A stretch of DNA of 64,000 nt from Bacteroidales bacterium (GTDB lineage: Bacteria > Bacteroidota > Bacteroidia > Bacteroidales > BM520): positions 181,222-245,221 of the forward strand of contig JAISNV010000028.1 in NCBI GenBank assembly GCA_031276035.1, in the 5' to 3' direction. Below, piece by piece: positions 55,371 through 62,971 of the stretch (positions are counted from its first letter, which is position 1; each line of letters begins with the position of its first letter). Under the pieces are notes generated by a model, which had not been told where the DNA came from, made no database searches, and was given only the letters and a program-made list of their open reading frames with translations. The position numbers and the translations under genes were made by a program.

Positions 55371-56373
55371 TCTTTTTATTATTAATAAGAGGTAATAAAA
55401 TAAGTGCAGTAATTCCACCGATAATTACCATTACGGTTTGGTTTAGCCATATCAACCACCCCATAGCGTAACCTATTGCCGATGAAATTCCGTATATGAC
55501 AAGCACTTCTGCAACAATCATCGGATAAATTCCGATACCGCCTTGTACTAAGATAATACCGATAGTACTAAATACAAGCGAGGATAATGCTGCGTCGGCG
55601 CCTAAATGTGATGTTTCGGGTAAACAGAAAAATATGAAATATGTCATAAAAAAATAACAAACCCAGAGTAATATTGTATTAAAAATAAATTGCCAGGGTT
55701 TCTTCATGTGTATCAAAGAAATAATTCCATCCCATAAACCTTTGAACAAAGATGTTATCTTTACAATTATTTTATTTTCAGGATAACGTTTCTTAAAAAA
55801 CAGAAACAGTAATACTGCTGCCGCACAAACCAGAATCCCTACAATTATTAATAACGCAAATCCTGAAATTGAAGAAGTTTCATTAAAACTTGCAAATATT
55901 CTATTATTCAAATAATCTTTTAAAGTATCGAATTGCCAAATAGCATTGATTACAAAAAGTAATAGGAACATTATCATATCAAAGACGCGTTCGGTAATAA
56001 CCGTTCCGAAAGATTTCTCAAAAGGAATCTTTTCATACTTTGCAAGTAATCCGCATCTGGTAATTTCACCTAATCGCGGAATTGCCAAATTTGCAAAATA
56101 AGCTACCAATACAGAGAGAAATACATTATAGTATTTCAATTTATACCCAAGCGGTTCCATTAGAACTATCCATCTTGAAGTACGTGCTATATTACTGAGT
56201 ATTCCGAATAGTAAACCGATAAACAACCAGAAAAATTTGACATTTTTTAATGAAAGTTTAATCTCTTGTATTTCCTGTGGCGTAAGTTGACGTACGAAAA
56301 GCCAAATTAATAAAATTCCTATTCCTATAAAAAATATAAATTTTAATATATCCTTGAGTAACTTTTTTTTCAT
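55336..56373 (-). CDS. flippase-like (UPF0104/AglD-type) membrane protein
   Basis: A 345-residue membrane protein with eight or nine helices, in the lysylphosphatidylglycerol-synthase transmembrane family. The N-terminal helix is followed by KLSLKNVKFFWLFIG, and AYFANLAIPRLGEITRCGLL and QGGIGIYPMIVAE are its conserved blocks. Members flip or transfer lipids. The overlap with rfaE2 hints at a link to glycolipid or LPS precursors, by inference. A ferredoxin gene with its own terminator precedes it. Confidence 0.85.
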   Translation of the reverse strand: MKKKLLKDILKFIFFIGIGILLIWLFVRQLTPQEIQEIKLSLKNVKFFWLFIGLLFGILSNIARTSRWIVLMEPLGYKLKYYNVFLSVLVAYFANLAIPRLGEITRCGLLAKYEKIPFEKSFGTVITERVFDMIMFLLLFVINAIWQFDTLKDYLNNRIFASFNETSSISGFALLIIVGILVCAAAVLLFLFFKKRYPENKIIVKITSLFKGLWDGIISLIHMKKPWQFIFNTILLWVCYFFMTYFIFFCLPETSHLGADAALSSLVFSTIGIILVQGGIGIYPMIVAEVLVIYGISSAIGYAMGWLIWLNQTVMVIIGGITALILLPLINNKKNESRRTATENC

Positions 56374-56397
56374 TAATAATAATTGTGGTTAATTTAT

Positions 56398-56437
56398 AAA
56401 AAAAGCCCGAGCGAAATACTTGCGTTCGGGCTTTTTT
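56398..56437 (-). terminator. terminator of the ferredoxin gene
   Basis: AAAAAGCCCGA (56400-56410) pairs with TCGGGCTTTTT (56426-56436) around a GC-containing loop, with A/T runs on both sides. It follows the ferredoxin stop by 16 bases. Confidence 0.85.
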
Positions 56438-56452
56438 ATTTTCAGTATGATT

Positions 56453-56620
56453 TTACTCAGGGTGAATAGCCTCCGTTGGACATACTGAAGCACATGAACC
56501 GCAATCAGTACATGTGTCAGGATCAATTTTATAAATATCCCCTTCTGAAATCGCTTCAACAGGACACTCATCAATACAAGTTCCGCAAGCAATACAATCA
56601 TCTGTAATTACATAAGCCAT
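56453..56620 (-). CDS. 2[4Fe-4S] ferredoxin
   Basis: A 55-residue electron carrier. It starts MAYVITDDCIACGTCIDECP and continues with two CxxCxxCxxxC clusters: the first in CIACGTCIDECP, the second in CTDCGSCASVCP. That is the full clostridial/Bacteroidales dicluster ferredoxin. Small, acidic and cytoplasmic, it serves low-potential electron transfer as in pyruvate:ferredoxin oxidoreductase reactions, which fits an anaerobe. It has its own promoter core and terminator and so is monocistronic. Confidence 0.95.
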   Translation of the reverse strand: MAYVITDDCIACGTCIDECPVEAISEGDIYKIDPDTCTDCGSCASVCPTEAIHPE

Positions 56621-56645
56621 GTCAAATAATTTTTGATTAACAATG

Positions 56646-56653
56646 CAAAGTTA
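56646..56653 (-). promoter_or_regulatory. promoter core (TAACTTTG) of the ferredoxin gene
   Basis: Minus-strand TAnnTTTG match 25 bases before the ferredoxin ATG. No -33 box in the right place. Confidence 0.5.
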
Positions 56654-56706
56654 GATAATGTTTTTAATAATGCAAGGTTTTTTCACAAAAAGTTTCTAAA
56701 CTTTAT

Positions 56707-56714
56707 TAATTTTG
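56707..56714 (+). promoter_or_regulatory. promoter core (TAATTTTG) of rarA
   Basis: TAnnTTTG match 14 bases before the ATG at 56729. It lies inside the longer open frame that starts at 56633, which is therefore unlikely to be translated. Confidence 0.5.
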
Positions 56715-56728
56715 CAGAAAAATTTTTG

Positions 56729-58006
56729 ATGCAAACAATCCCTTTGGCAGAAGAATTACGACCAACTTCGCTTGATGATTACATCGGTCAGAAGCATCTT
56801 GTCGGCGAAGGCGCGGTTCTTCGTAAAAGTCTGGAATCCGGGCTCTTACCTTCTATAATTCTTTGGGGACCGCCTGGGGTTGGAAAAACTACTTTAGCAT
56901 TAATTATTGCAAATTATTTGAAACGACCGTTTCATTCTCTAAGCGCCGTTCATTCAGGTGTAAAAGACGTTAGAAATGTAATCGACAAAGCACAATTGGA
57001 ATATAATCCGATTTTGTTTATTGATGAAATTCATCGTTTTAGCAAATCACAACAAGACTCTCTGCTTAGCGCCGTAGAAAAAGGAATCATTACTCTAATC
57101 GGCGCTACAACAGAAAACCCGTCGTTCGAGGTTATCCCCCCCCTACTATCTCGTTGCCAGGTTTATATCTTACAGAATCTTGAAAAATCAGATCTTGAGA
57201 TTTTAATTGAGAAAGCAACGAATCATTTAGCAGAAAAATTAAAAAGGAAAGTTATTATCCAAGAAAATGAAGCTTTGATAACTGTTTCCGGTGGCGACGC
57301 AAGAAAACTGTTGAATGCTTTGGAGCTGGTTGTCAGTTATGAACTCCAAAACATTAGTCCTGATAAAGATATTGTTATCACCGATGAAATTGTACTCGGT
57401 GTCATACAACAAAATCTTGCTTTATATGACAAGAACGGTGAAATGCATTATGATATCATTTCCGCATTTATTAAATCAATGAGAGGAAGTGATCCTAATG
57501 GTGCCGTTTACTGGCTTGCACGAATGATAGAAGGTGGTGAAGCGCCTGAGTTTATTGCACGCAGAATGTTGATATTAGCTTCCGAAGACATCGGTAATGC
57601 GAATCCAAATGCATTGCTCTTGGCAAACACATGCTTTGATGCAATAAAAAAGATTGGCTGGCCTGAATCCAGAATAATACTTTCGCAGACGGCTATATAT
57701 TTAGCATGTTCCCCAAAAAGCAATGCTTCGTATATGGCAATCGAAGAAGCACAAAATTATATCAGAAAGAATGGCCTTGAACCCGTGCCGTTACACCTTC
57801 GCAACGCTCCTACAAAATTGATGAAAGATATCGGCTACGCTAAGAACTACAAATATGCACATTCTTACGACGGCAATTTTATAGATCTGGAATTTCTTCC
57901 GAAGAAATTGAGCGGCAAAAAGTTCTACGATCCGCAAAGAAATGCACGGGAAGAAGAACACAGGAAGTTTTTGAAAAATCGTTGGAAAGATAAGTACGGT
58001 TACTAA
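56729..58006 (+). CDS. rarA: replication-associated recombination protein RarA (MgsA)
   Basis: AAA+ clamp-loader-like ATPase that acts at stalled forks. Walker A is GPPGVGKTT (residues 47-55), Walker [11 protein letters not shown], sensor 1 in [12 protein letters not shown]. The C-terminal tetramerisation part has [20 protein letters not shown] and [11 protein letters not shown], which define the RarA group. 425 residues from the ATG at 56729. The longer frame would start before the promoter core. Confidence 0.95.
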   Translation: MQTIPLAEELRPTSLDDYIGQKHLVGEGAVLRKSLESGLLPSIILWGPPGVGKTTLALIIANYLKRPFHSLSAVHSGVKDVRNVIDKAQLEYNPILFIDEIHRFSKSQQDSLLSAVEKGIITLIGATTENPSFEVIPPLLSRCQVYILQNLEKSDLEILIEKATNHLAEKLKRKVIIQENEALITVSGGDARKLLNALELVVSYELQNISPDKDIVITDEIVLGVIQQNLALYDKNGEMHYDIISAFIKSMRGSDPNGAVYWLARMIEGGEAPEFIARRMLILASEDIGNANPNALLLANTCFDAIKKIGWPESRIILSQTAIYLACSPKSNASYMAIEEAQNYIRKNGLEPVPLHLRNAPTKLMKDIGYAKNYKYAHSYDGNFIDLEFLPKKLSGKKFYDPQRNAREEEHRKFLKNRWKDKYGY

Positions 58007-58176
58007 CCGTTCGAGATACACTATTAAAATTTTATCCGCCAACCGGAAAGAAGCAGTAAACTTCTTGACGATTAATGCCACAATGAAGCCAATCTTATAA
58101 TGAATTACTGATTAATATTTTCTACTGATTTTGAGATAAAACAAAATTTATCACAAATTTCAATTCAAGTTTTACA

Positions 58177-58219
58177 GACAAAACGACATGCAAAATCTTT
58201 GTCGTTACGCCATTTTGTC
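58177..58219. promoter_or_regulatory. candidate heat-shock operator upstream of hsp20
   Basis: GACAAAACGACA (58177-58188) is identical to a motif upstream of dnaK. A second, inverted copy follows but is interrupted: TGTCGTT (58200-58206), then six bases, then TTTTGTC (58213-58219). The region lies 100-140 bases before the ATG. Confidence 0.5.
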
Positions 58220-58304
58220 ACAATATTAATAATGGTATATATTTTGATTTAATCAATAAAAAACAAAATTAAAATTTAAATAAAAAGTCAAAATCAAAAT
58301 TAAT

Positions 58305-58311
58305 AAAGGAG
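58305..58311 (+). promoter_or_regulatory. strong Shine-Dalgarno (AAAGGAG) of hsp20
   Basis: Seven bases before the ATG, and a better match to the 16S rRNA tail than any other start in the window. Bacteroidota rarely use such sites, so it marks high expression of a stress protein. Confidence 0.6.
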
Positions 58312-58318
58312 AAAAATT

Positions 58319-58750
58319 ATGAAAGTAGTAAAATTCAATGATCCGTCAGATTTAACAAAGGTATTTGACGATTTTTTTAACACAGGTATTGATCGTATAA
58401 AAAGAATTCCTGTACCTTCAGTAAATATTTCTGAAGATGATAAAGAATATGTAATTGAAGTAGCTGCACCCGGTAAGGAAAAAGCTGATTTTAAAGTAAA
58501 TTTGGATAACAATGTTTTAACAATTTCTTCCGAAATACAAAAGGAGAAAGAGGAAAAACCGAAACATAAGAAAGACAGAAATTATATTCATCAAGAATAT
58601 TCTTATAGTTCTTTTGAAAGATCCTTCAACTTATCTGATGATATTGATCAGGATAGTATTGAAGCAAAATACGAAAAAGGTGTATTACATGTAATATTAC
58701 CGAAGAAAGAAGTAGCAGTAAACAAGAATAAAGAGATTGCTATTTCATAA
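58319..58750 (+). CDS. Hsp20/alpha-crystallin small heat-shock protein
   Basis: ATP-independent holdase of 143 residues. The alpha-crystallin domain covers about residues 35-137, with VNISEDDKEYVIEVAAPGKEK and DSIEAKYEKGVLHVILPKKE; GVLHVILPK is the usual GxLxVxLPK signature. The N-terminal arm is short and the C-terminal tail has the I-x-I-like EIAIS. Its upstream region shares a 12-base motif with dnaK, so co-regulation is likely. A terminator follows. Confidence 0.95.
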   Translation: MKVVKFNDPSDLTKVFDDFFNTGIDRIKRIPVPSVNISEDDKEYVIEVAAPGKEKADFKVNLDNNVLTISSEIQKEKEEKPKHKKDRNYIHQEYSYSSFERSFNLSDDIDQDSIEAKYEKGVLHVILPKKEVAVNKNKEIAIS

Positions 58751-58772
58751 TCATTTTTTTTATTTTTACAAA

Positions 58773-58810
58773 GAAAAAGCCATCGAGATATTAATTTCAA
58801 TGGCTTTTTC
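58773..58810 (+). terminator. terminator of hsp20
   Basis: GAAAAAGCCAT (58773-58783) pairs perfectly with ATGGCTTTTTC (58800-58810). It lies between convergent genes and may serve both. Confidence 0.85.
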
Positions 58811-58845
58811 ATTTTAACACTAAACTTCAATTAAGAAAGGAGCTT

Positions 58846-59712
58846 TTATTTTATTTCTTGTTCTATTTCCTGTTTAACTTTATTCTCTATTTCATTATCA
58901 ACCAAAACTCTACCGCAAAACTCGCAAACAATAATCTTTTTATGCATTTTAATATCTAATTGGCGTTGAGGTGGAATTTTATTAAAACAACCTGCGCAGG
59001 CATCTCTTTCAATAGGTACAACAGCCAAACCATTACGTACATTTTGACGGATACGCGTATAAGCATTTAACAAGCGGTCTTCGATATAGCTTGCATGTTT
59101 TTCAGATAAAGCTAAAAGAGTTTCTTCCTCATTAACTGTTTCTTGTATAATGCTGTCGAGTTCGGATTTTTTTATTTTCAAATCGTCGCGCATTTGTTCA
59201 AGATTTTTTTCAGCGATGTCAATATTAGCCTGCAACCTTTCAATTGTCATTGTATTCTCTTTAATTTTCTTTTCAGACAATTGAATTTCAAGAGTTTGAT
59301 ACTCTATCTCTTTATTAATGGAATCATATTCACGATTATTTCTAATAAGTTTATTCTGACTTTCATACTTTTTTATCAACTCATTAGCTTCCTCAATCTT
59401 ATTTTTTTGTTCAACAATATTTTCTTTACTTTTTACAATCTCAGCCTTACTGTTATTTACGCGTGTTTGCAAACCTTCAATCTCATCTTCAAGGTCTTGC
59501 ACCTCAATTGGAAGTTCTCCTCTTACAATTCTGATTTCGTCAATTTTAGAGTCTATTAATTGCAAACCGTATAATGATTCAAGTTTCTTTTCTATTGTGA
59601 CATCCGGCGCATTCTGTACGTCATTATTATTCTCAACTATATTTTTTTCTTTTAATTCGTCTTTTTTTGTATCAAGTTTTTTTTCATCATCTACATTTTT
59701 TTTCTTTGCCAT
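58846..59712 (-). CDS. C4-type zinc-ribbon coiled-coil protein (DUF164-like)
   Basis: A 288-residue protein. After a charged N-terminal tail (about 37 residues, absent from most homologues), residues ~45-225 form a long antiparallel coiled coil with many Glu, Lys and Leu. The end holds a zinc ribbon with CAGC and CEFC pairs, as in Chlamydia CT398 and related proteins. Such proteins bind nucleic acids or assembly factors; no exact role is known. It is divergent from lpxK, with promoter cores on both strands. Confidence 0.85.
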   Translation of the reverse strand: MAKKKNVDDEKKLDTKKDELKEKNIVENNNDVQNAPDVTIEKKLESLYGLQLIDSKIDEIRIVRGELPIEVQDLEDEIEGLQTRVNNSKAEIVKSKENIVEQKNKIEEANELIKKYESQNKLIRNNREYDSINKEIEYQTLEIQLSEKKIKENTMTIERLQANIDIAEKNLEQMRDDLKIKKSELDSIIQETVNEEETLLALSEKHASYIEDRLLNAYTRIRQNVRNGLAVVPIERDACAGCFNKIPPQRQLDIKMHKKIIVCEFCGRVLVDNEIENKVKQEIEQEIK

Positions 59713-59774
59713 ATTCTCTAAGTGTTTTGTTTCTATTATTTTACAAGTAGAAATTTTTATTCTACAAATTCTTG

Positions 59775-59782
59775 CAAAATTA
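59775..59782 (-). promoter_or_regulatory. promoter core (TAATTTTG) of the zinc-ribbon gene
   Basis: Minus-strand TAnnTTTG match 62 bases before the ATG. Confidence 0.4.
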
Positions 59783-59826
59783 GATTTTTTTTTCCAATAA
59801 TTCTTCTTTTTTTTAATTTTTTATCA

Positions 59827-59834
59827 TATATTTG
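59827..59834 (+). promoter_or_regulatory. promoter core (TATATTTG) of lpxK
   Basis: TAnnTTTG match 41 bases before the GTG start of lpxK. Confidence 0.5.
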
Positions 59835-59875
59835 CAAAGTTTTGATAATGTGATGGCGTATAATAGCATTTTAGC

Positions 59876-60946
59876 GTGAGTAATAAACGATTATATCTAT
59901 ATCCGGCGGCTTTAATATATGGTTTAGCAATTAGACTGCGAAATGCTTTTTTCAATTTAGGAATATATAAAGAGGTTAAATTCAATGATGTACTTGTAAT
60001 AGGTATTGGAAACCTTACTGTCGGTGGGACAGGAAAAACTCCTATGGTTGAATATTTAATTCGAAAACTGTCCGATGAACATAATATTGCAATATTAAGT
60101 CGCGGTTACGGTAGAAAAAGTAAGGGTTTCCGTGTTGTGGCTTCTACAGACACAAGCAAGTGCGCCGGTGACGAACCATTACAAATTGCCTCGAAATTCA
60201 AAAACATCAACGTCGTTGTCCAAGAAGACCGTCGCGAAGGTATAAAAAACATTCTAAAACAATTTCCTGAAACACAAATAATTATCCTCGACGATTCTTT
60301 TCAACACAGGCACGTTAAACCCGACATAAATATACTTCTAACTGATTATTTTGATTTATATACAAAGGATTTTTTATTGCCGGTAGGTGGACTTAGAGAG
60401 CACAAGCATGAAGCAAAACGAGCTGATATAATTATAGTTACAAAATGTGATAAAATCATCTCACCAATAACAAAAAGATACTTCAAGGAAAATCTAAATC
60501 TTGCCGGACATCAAAAAATGCTTACATCATACATAGTGTACGAAGATTTGATGCATTATGAAAATTCAATGCCTTACAATTTCGACAGAAAAAAATATAC
60601 CACAGCCATATGCTTCTCAGGTATTGCCAATAACTATTGGTTTATTAACGAGTTAAAGAATATTTTTTCCGATATTGAAGTTATTGAATTTGGGGATCAT
60701 CATAATTACACCACAAAAGAAATAAAACAAATAGTAACTAAATATCAGGATAATTACGGCAACAGAAAAGTTGTAGTTACAACCGAAAAAGATTTGATGA
60801 GACTTAAAGACAAGAAATTTGAATCTATGTTAAAGGAAATTCCTCTTTTTTACCTGCCGATAAAAACTGAGTTTCATGCTAATCATGGCGAAGATCTCAT
60901 TAAAAGAATCAAAGAAAATTTACTCACCAAGATCCAAAACAAGTAA
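59876..60946 (+). CDS. lpxK: tetraacyldisaccharide 4'-kinase LpxK
   Basis: Phosphorylates the 4' position of the lipid A precursor at the inner membrane. The Walker A block is GNLTVGGTGKTP (residues 45-56), with LLPVGGLREHKHEAKRAD and VTTEKDLMRLKD further on; LRE-KRAD is typical of LpxK. The N terminus is a short hydrophobic anchor. 356 residues. GTG is the only sensible start. A lipid A gene (lpxH-like) lies 570 bases downstream past a convergent gene, so lipid A functions cluster loosely here. Confidence 0.95.
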   Translation: MSNKRLYLYPAALIYGLAIRLRNAFFNLGIYKEVKFNDVLVIGIGNLTVGGTGKTPMVEYLIRKLSDEHNIAILSRGYGRKSKGFRVVASTDTSKCAGDEPLQIASKFKNINVVVQEDRREGIKNILKQFPETQIIILDDSFQHRHVKPDINILLTDYFDLYTKDFLLPVGGLREHKHEAKRADIIIVTKCDKIISPITKRYFKENLNLAGHQKMLTSYIVYEDLMHYENSMPYNFDRKKYTTAICFSGIANNYWFINELKNIFSDIEVIEFGDHHNYTTKEIKQIVTKYQDNYGNRKVVVTTEKDLMRLKDKKFESMLKEIPLFYLPIKTEFHANHGEDLIKRIKENLLTKIQNK

Positions 60947-61423
60947 GCTGTATTTGTGAGGTTTATCCAAATGATATTTTCGTTTATTCAGAGGAGTAAT
61001 TGCTGCCGCTGCAGCCATTGCAGATATAGGTAAAACATAATCCAAGGTTGTCATTTCAACCTTATCTCGAGTTAATAAAGTATTTATTCCCGTAAACCCC
61101 AAATAAAAGGCACCAGCGCCTCCGACAACATACTGCGAAATCTGAACTGCTTTTCTATCAATATATATCTTCGCAATTTTCTTATAATCGAATTCGCTCG
61201 TATAGCCGACAATCATTGTTTCATCTTCTATCGCATTAATTCGTCCCTTAATCTTAACACAATTATCGCCATCGCAATATTTAAAGGAGATAATATCTCC
61301 CACAAAAAATTTGGCATTATATTTTGTACCATCTTTTTTTACCAAAATCATCTTTTGAGACATCGCCGGCAGCACACAAAACATCAATAATATGATGAAA
61401 CAAACTCTTATTTTCTTATTCAT
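60920..61423 (-). CDS. uncharacterised exported protein
   Basis: A 167-residue protein I do not recognise. A signal peptide ends near PAMSQ. The first half is beta-rich (KMILVKKDGTKYNAKFFVGD, then FKYCDGDNCVKIKG with two Cys), and the second half has a hydrophobic stretch (VVGGAGAFYLGFTGINTLL) and another (VLPISAMAAAAAITPL) that may be membrane helices. ATG at 61423 is chosen because the promoter core lies at 61447-61454. Its 3' end overlaps lpxK by 27 bases in convergent direction. Confidence 0.65.
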   Translation of the reverse strand: MNKKIRVCFIILLMFCVLPAMSQKMILVKKDGTKYNAKFFVGDIISFKYCDGDNCVKIKGRINAIEDETMIVGYTSEFDYKKIAKIYIDRKAVQISQYVVGGAGAFYLGFTGINTLLTRDKVEMTTLDYVLPISAMAAAAAITPLNKRKYHLDKPHKYSLLVLDLGE

Positions 61424-61446
61424 ATAACATTTGATATTATAATCCA

Positions 61447-61454
61447 CAAAGATA
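61447..61454 (-). promoter_or_regulatory. promoter core (TATCTTTG) of the exported protein
   Basis: Minus-strand TAnnTTTG match 23 bases before the ATG at 61423. Confidence 0.5.
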
Positions 61455-61480
61455 ATATTTTTTATTTGCAAAATAACCAC

Positions 61481-61488
61481 TATCTTTG
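61481..61488 (+). promoter_or_regulatory. promoter core (TATCTTTG) of lpxH
   Basis: TAnnTTTG match 28 bases before the ATG at 61517. Confidence 0.5.
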
Positions 61489-61516
61489 AGGCGAAAAATT
61501 TTATGATAATTTATGA

Positions 61517-62287
61517 ATGAATGATAATAGAGATAAATATTATTTTCTATCTGATTTTCACTTAGGTATTCCTGATAATAAAAGTTCTTTAGAAAGAGAG
61601 TTAATTTTAATAAAATGGTTTGATGATGTAAAAGCTGACGCAAAAGAAATATATATTTTGGGTGATATTTTTGATTTTTGGTTTGAATATTCAAAAGTTG
61701 TTCCTAAAGGATTTATACGTTTTTTAGCAAAGATGGCCGAGATTATTGAATCAGGAATAAAAATACATGTGTTTCACGGTAATCATGATTTATGGGAATT
61801 TAAATATTTACGCGACGAAATTGGGGTGATATATCATAGAAAACCCGAAACAATTGAATGTAACGGTAAAAAAATTCACATGGCACACGGAGACGGATTA
61901 GGCCCTGGAGACGGATTCTATAAATTATTATTGAGAATATTTGAAGGAAAATTCAATCAATTGTTATTCCGTTGGATACATCCCGATTTAGGCATTAGAT
62001 TAGCTCTGAAATTATCTAATAAACACAGATATATTAAACGTCATGATTTAGGAAAAGATATTAATATCAACCTTGATAATGAATTACTGTATAAATACGC
62101 CGTAAATAAAAGTAAAGAATCTCCTGAAATAGATTATTTTATTTTCGGGCACAGACATATTCCCATTCTTACCGAATTACCAAACAGCAAAGCGGAATTT
62201 GCTCTGTTGGGCGATTGGATGACTCATTATACATATTGCTCACTGGATAAAGATGGTAACTTAACTTTAAATAAATTTCAAACATAA
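61517..62287 (+). CDS. lpxH: UDP-2,3-diacylglucosamine diphosphatase (LpxH-like)
   Basis: Metallophosphoesterase that hydrolyses UDP-2,3-diacylglucosamine to lipid X. The metal-site motifs are in order: SDFHLG (residues 12-17), GDIFDFW, HGNHDLW, HGDGLGPGD and GHRHIP. At 256 residues it fits the Bacteroidota LpxH-like group; the GDIFDFWFE block with Phe/Trp is typical of lipid A enzymes rather than general phosphatases. It is divergent from the exported protein gene. Confidence 0.9.
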   Translation: MNDNRDKYYFLSDFHLGIPDNKSSLERELILIKWFDDVKADAKEIYILGDIFDFWFEYSKVVPKGFIRFLAKMAEIIESGIKIHVFHGNHDLWEFKYLRDEIGVIYHRKPETIECNGKKIHMAHGDGLGPGDGFYKLLLRIFEGKFNQLLFRWIHPDLGIRLALKLSNKHRYIKRHDLGKDININLDNELLYKYAVNKSKESPEIDYFIFGHRHIPILTELPNSKAEFALLGDWMTHYTYCSLDKDGNLTLNKFQT

Positions 62288-62383
62288 TTTTTGTTAGCAA
62301 TTATTTATAGTAAAAAACAATTTTGATAATATTAAACGTTATTTAAATAATATAGTTTTTGATAATATTCTAATAAACATAAC

Positions 62384-62971
62384 ATGAATGCATTAATTGT
62401 AGTTGACATACAAAATGATTTTTTGCCCGGCGGTAGTTTAGGTGTCGCTGATGCCGATACGATTGTAAACAAAATCAATGCAATAACTAAATATTTCGAT
62501 TATTGCATATATACAAAAGATTGGCATCCGGCCGATCATGAATCTTTTATTTATACATGGCCGGAACATTGCGTTCAATATAGCAAGGGCGCAGAATTTC
62601 CAAAAAACCTGATTATTCCCGAAAACGCTATAATAATTTACAAAGGCTGTAACTGTAAAATAGATTCGTATTCGGCTTTTTTAGACAATGATAAGGCAAC
62701 CGGCACACCGTTAAGCGGTATATTATTAGCAAAAAAGGTGGATACGGTTTTTATCTGCGGTTTAGCTACAGATTACTGTGTGAAATATTCAGCATTGGAT
62801 GCAATTTCATTAGGATATAAAACTTACCTTATTGCCGACCTTACAAAACCTGTAAATGTTAAGCCCAATGACTATGAAAAGGCTTTACAAACAATGAAAA
62901 AAGCCGGAGTCAAAATTATTTCATCCGACAATTTAGAACTTTTAATAAACACAACCCAAAGCAAATCATGA
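62384..62971 (+). CDS. pncA: nicotinamidase PncA
   Basis: Hydrolyses nicotinamide to nicotinate in NAD salvage. The catalytic triad is visible as Asp8 (VVDIQNDF), Lys87 (IIYKG) and Cys132 (CGLATDYCV), and the metal-binding set Asp46, His48, His52 is in DWHPADHESF. 195 residues, normal for bacterial PncA. The stop codon overlaps the start of pncB (ATGA), so the two steps from nicotinamide to nicotinate mononucleotide are translated together. Confidence 0.96.
   Translation: MNALIVVDIQNDFLPGGSLGVADADTIVNKINAITKYFDYCIYTKDWHPADHESFIYTWPEHCVQYSKGAEFPKNLIIPENAIIIYKGCNCKIDSYSAFLDNDKATGTPLSGILLAKKVDTVFICGLATDYCVKYSALDAISLGYKTYLIADLTKPVNVKPNDYEKALQTMKKAGVKIISSDNLELLINTTQSKS

Larger units (their letters stand above)
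58007..58318. other. intergenic region between rarA and hsp20
   Basis: About 312 AT-rich bases. Besides the heat-shock-type motifs at 58177-58219 and the strong Shine-Dalgarno at 58305-58311, no gene, RNA or terminator was recognised. Confidence 0.6.

Noticed and set aside
56389..56601. 70-codon frame overlapping the ferredoxin
   Set aside because: It is out of frame on the same strand; the true protein is the 55-residue dicluster ferredoxin with eight ordered Cys residues.
56633..56728. N-terminal extension of rarA from 56633
   Set aside because: A promoter core lies inside it, and the conserved RarA protein begins at the ATG at 56729.
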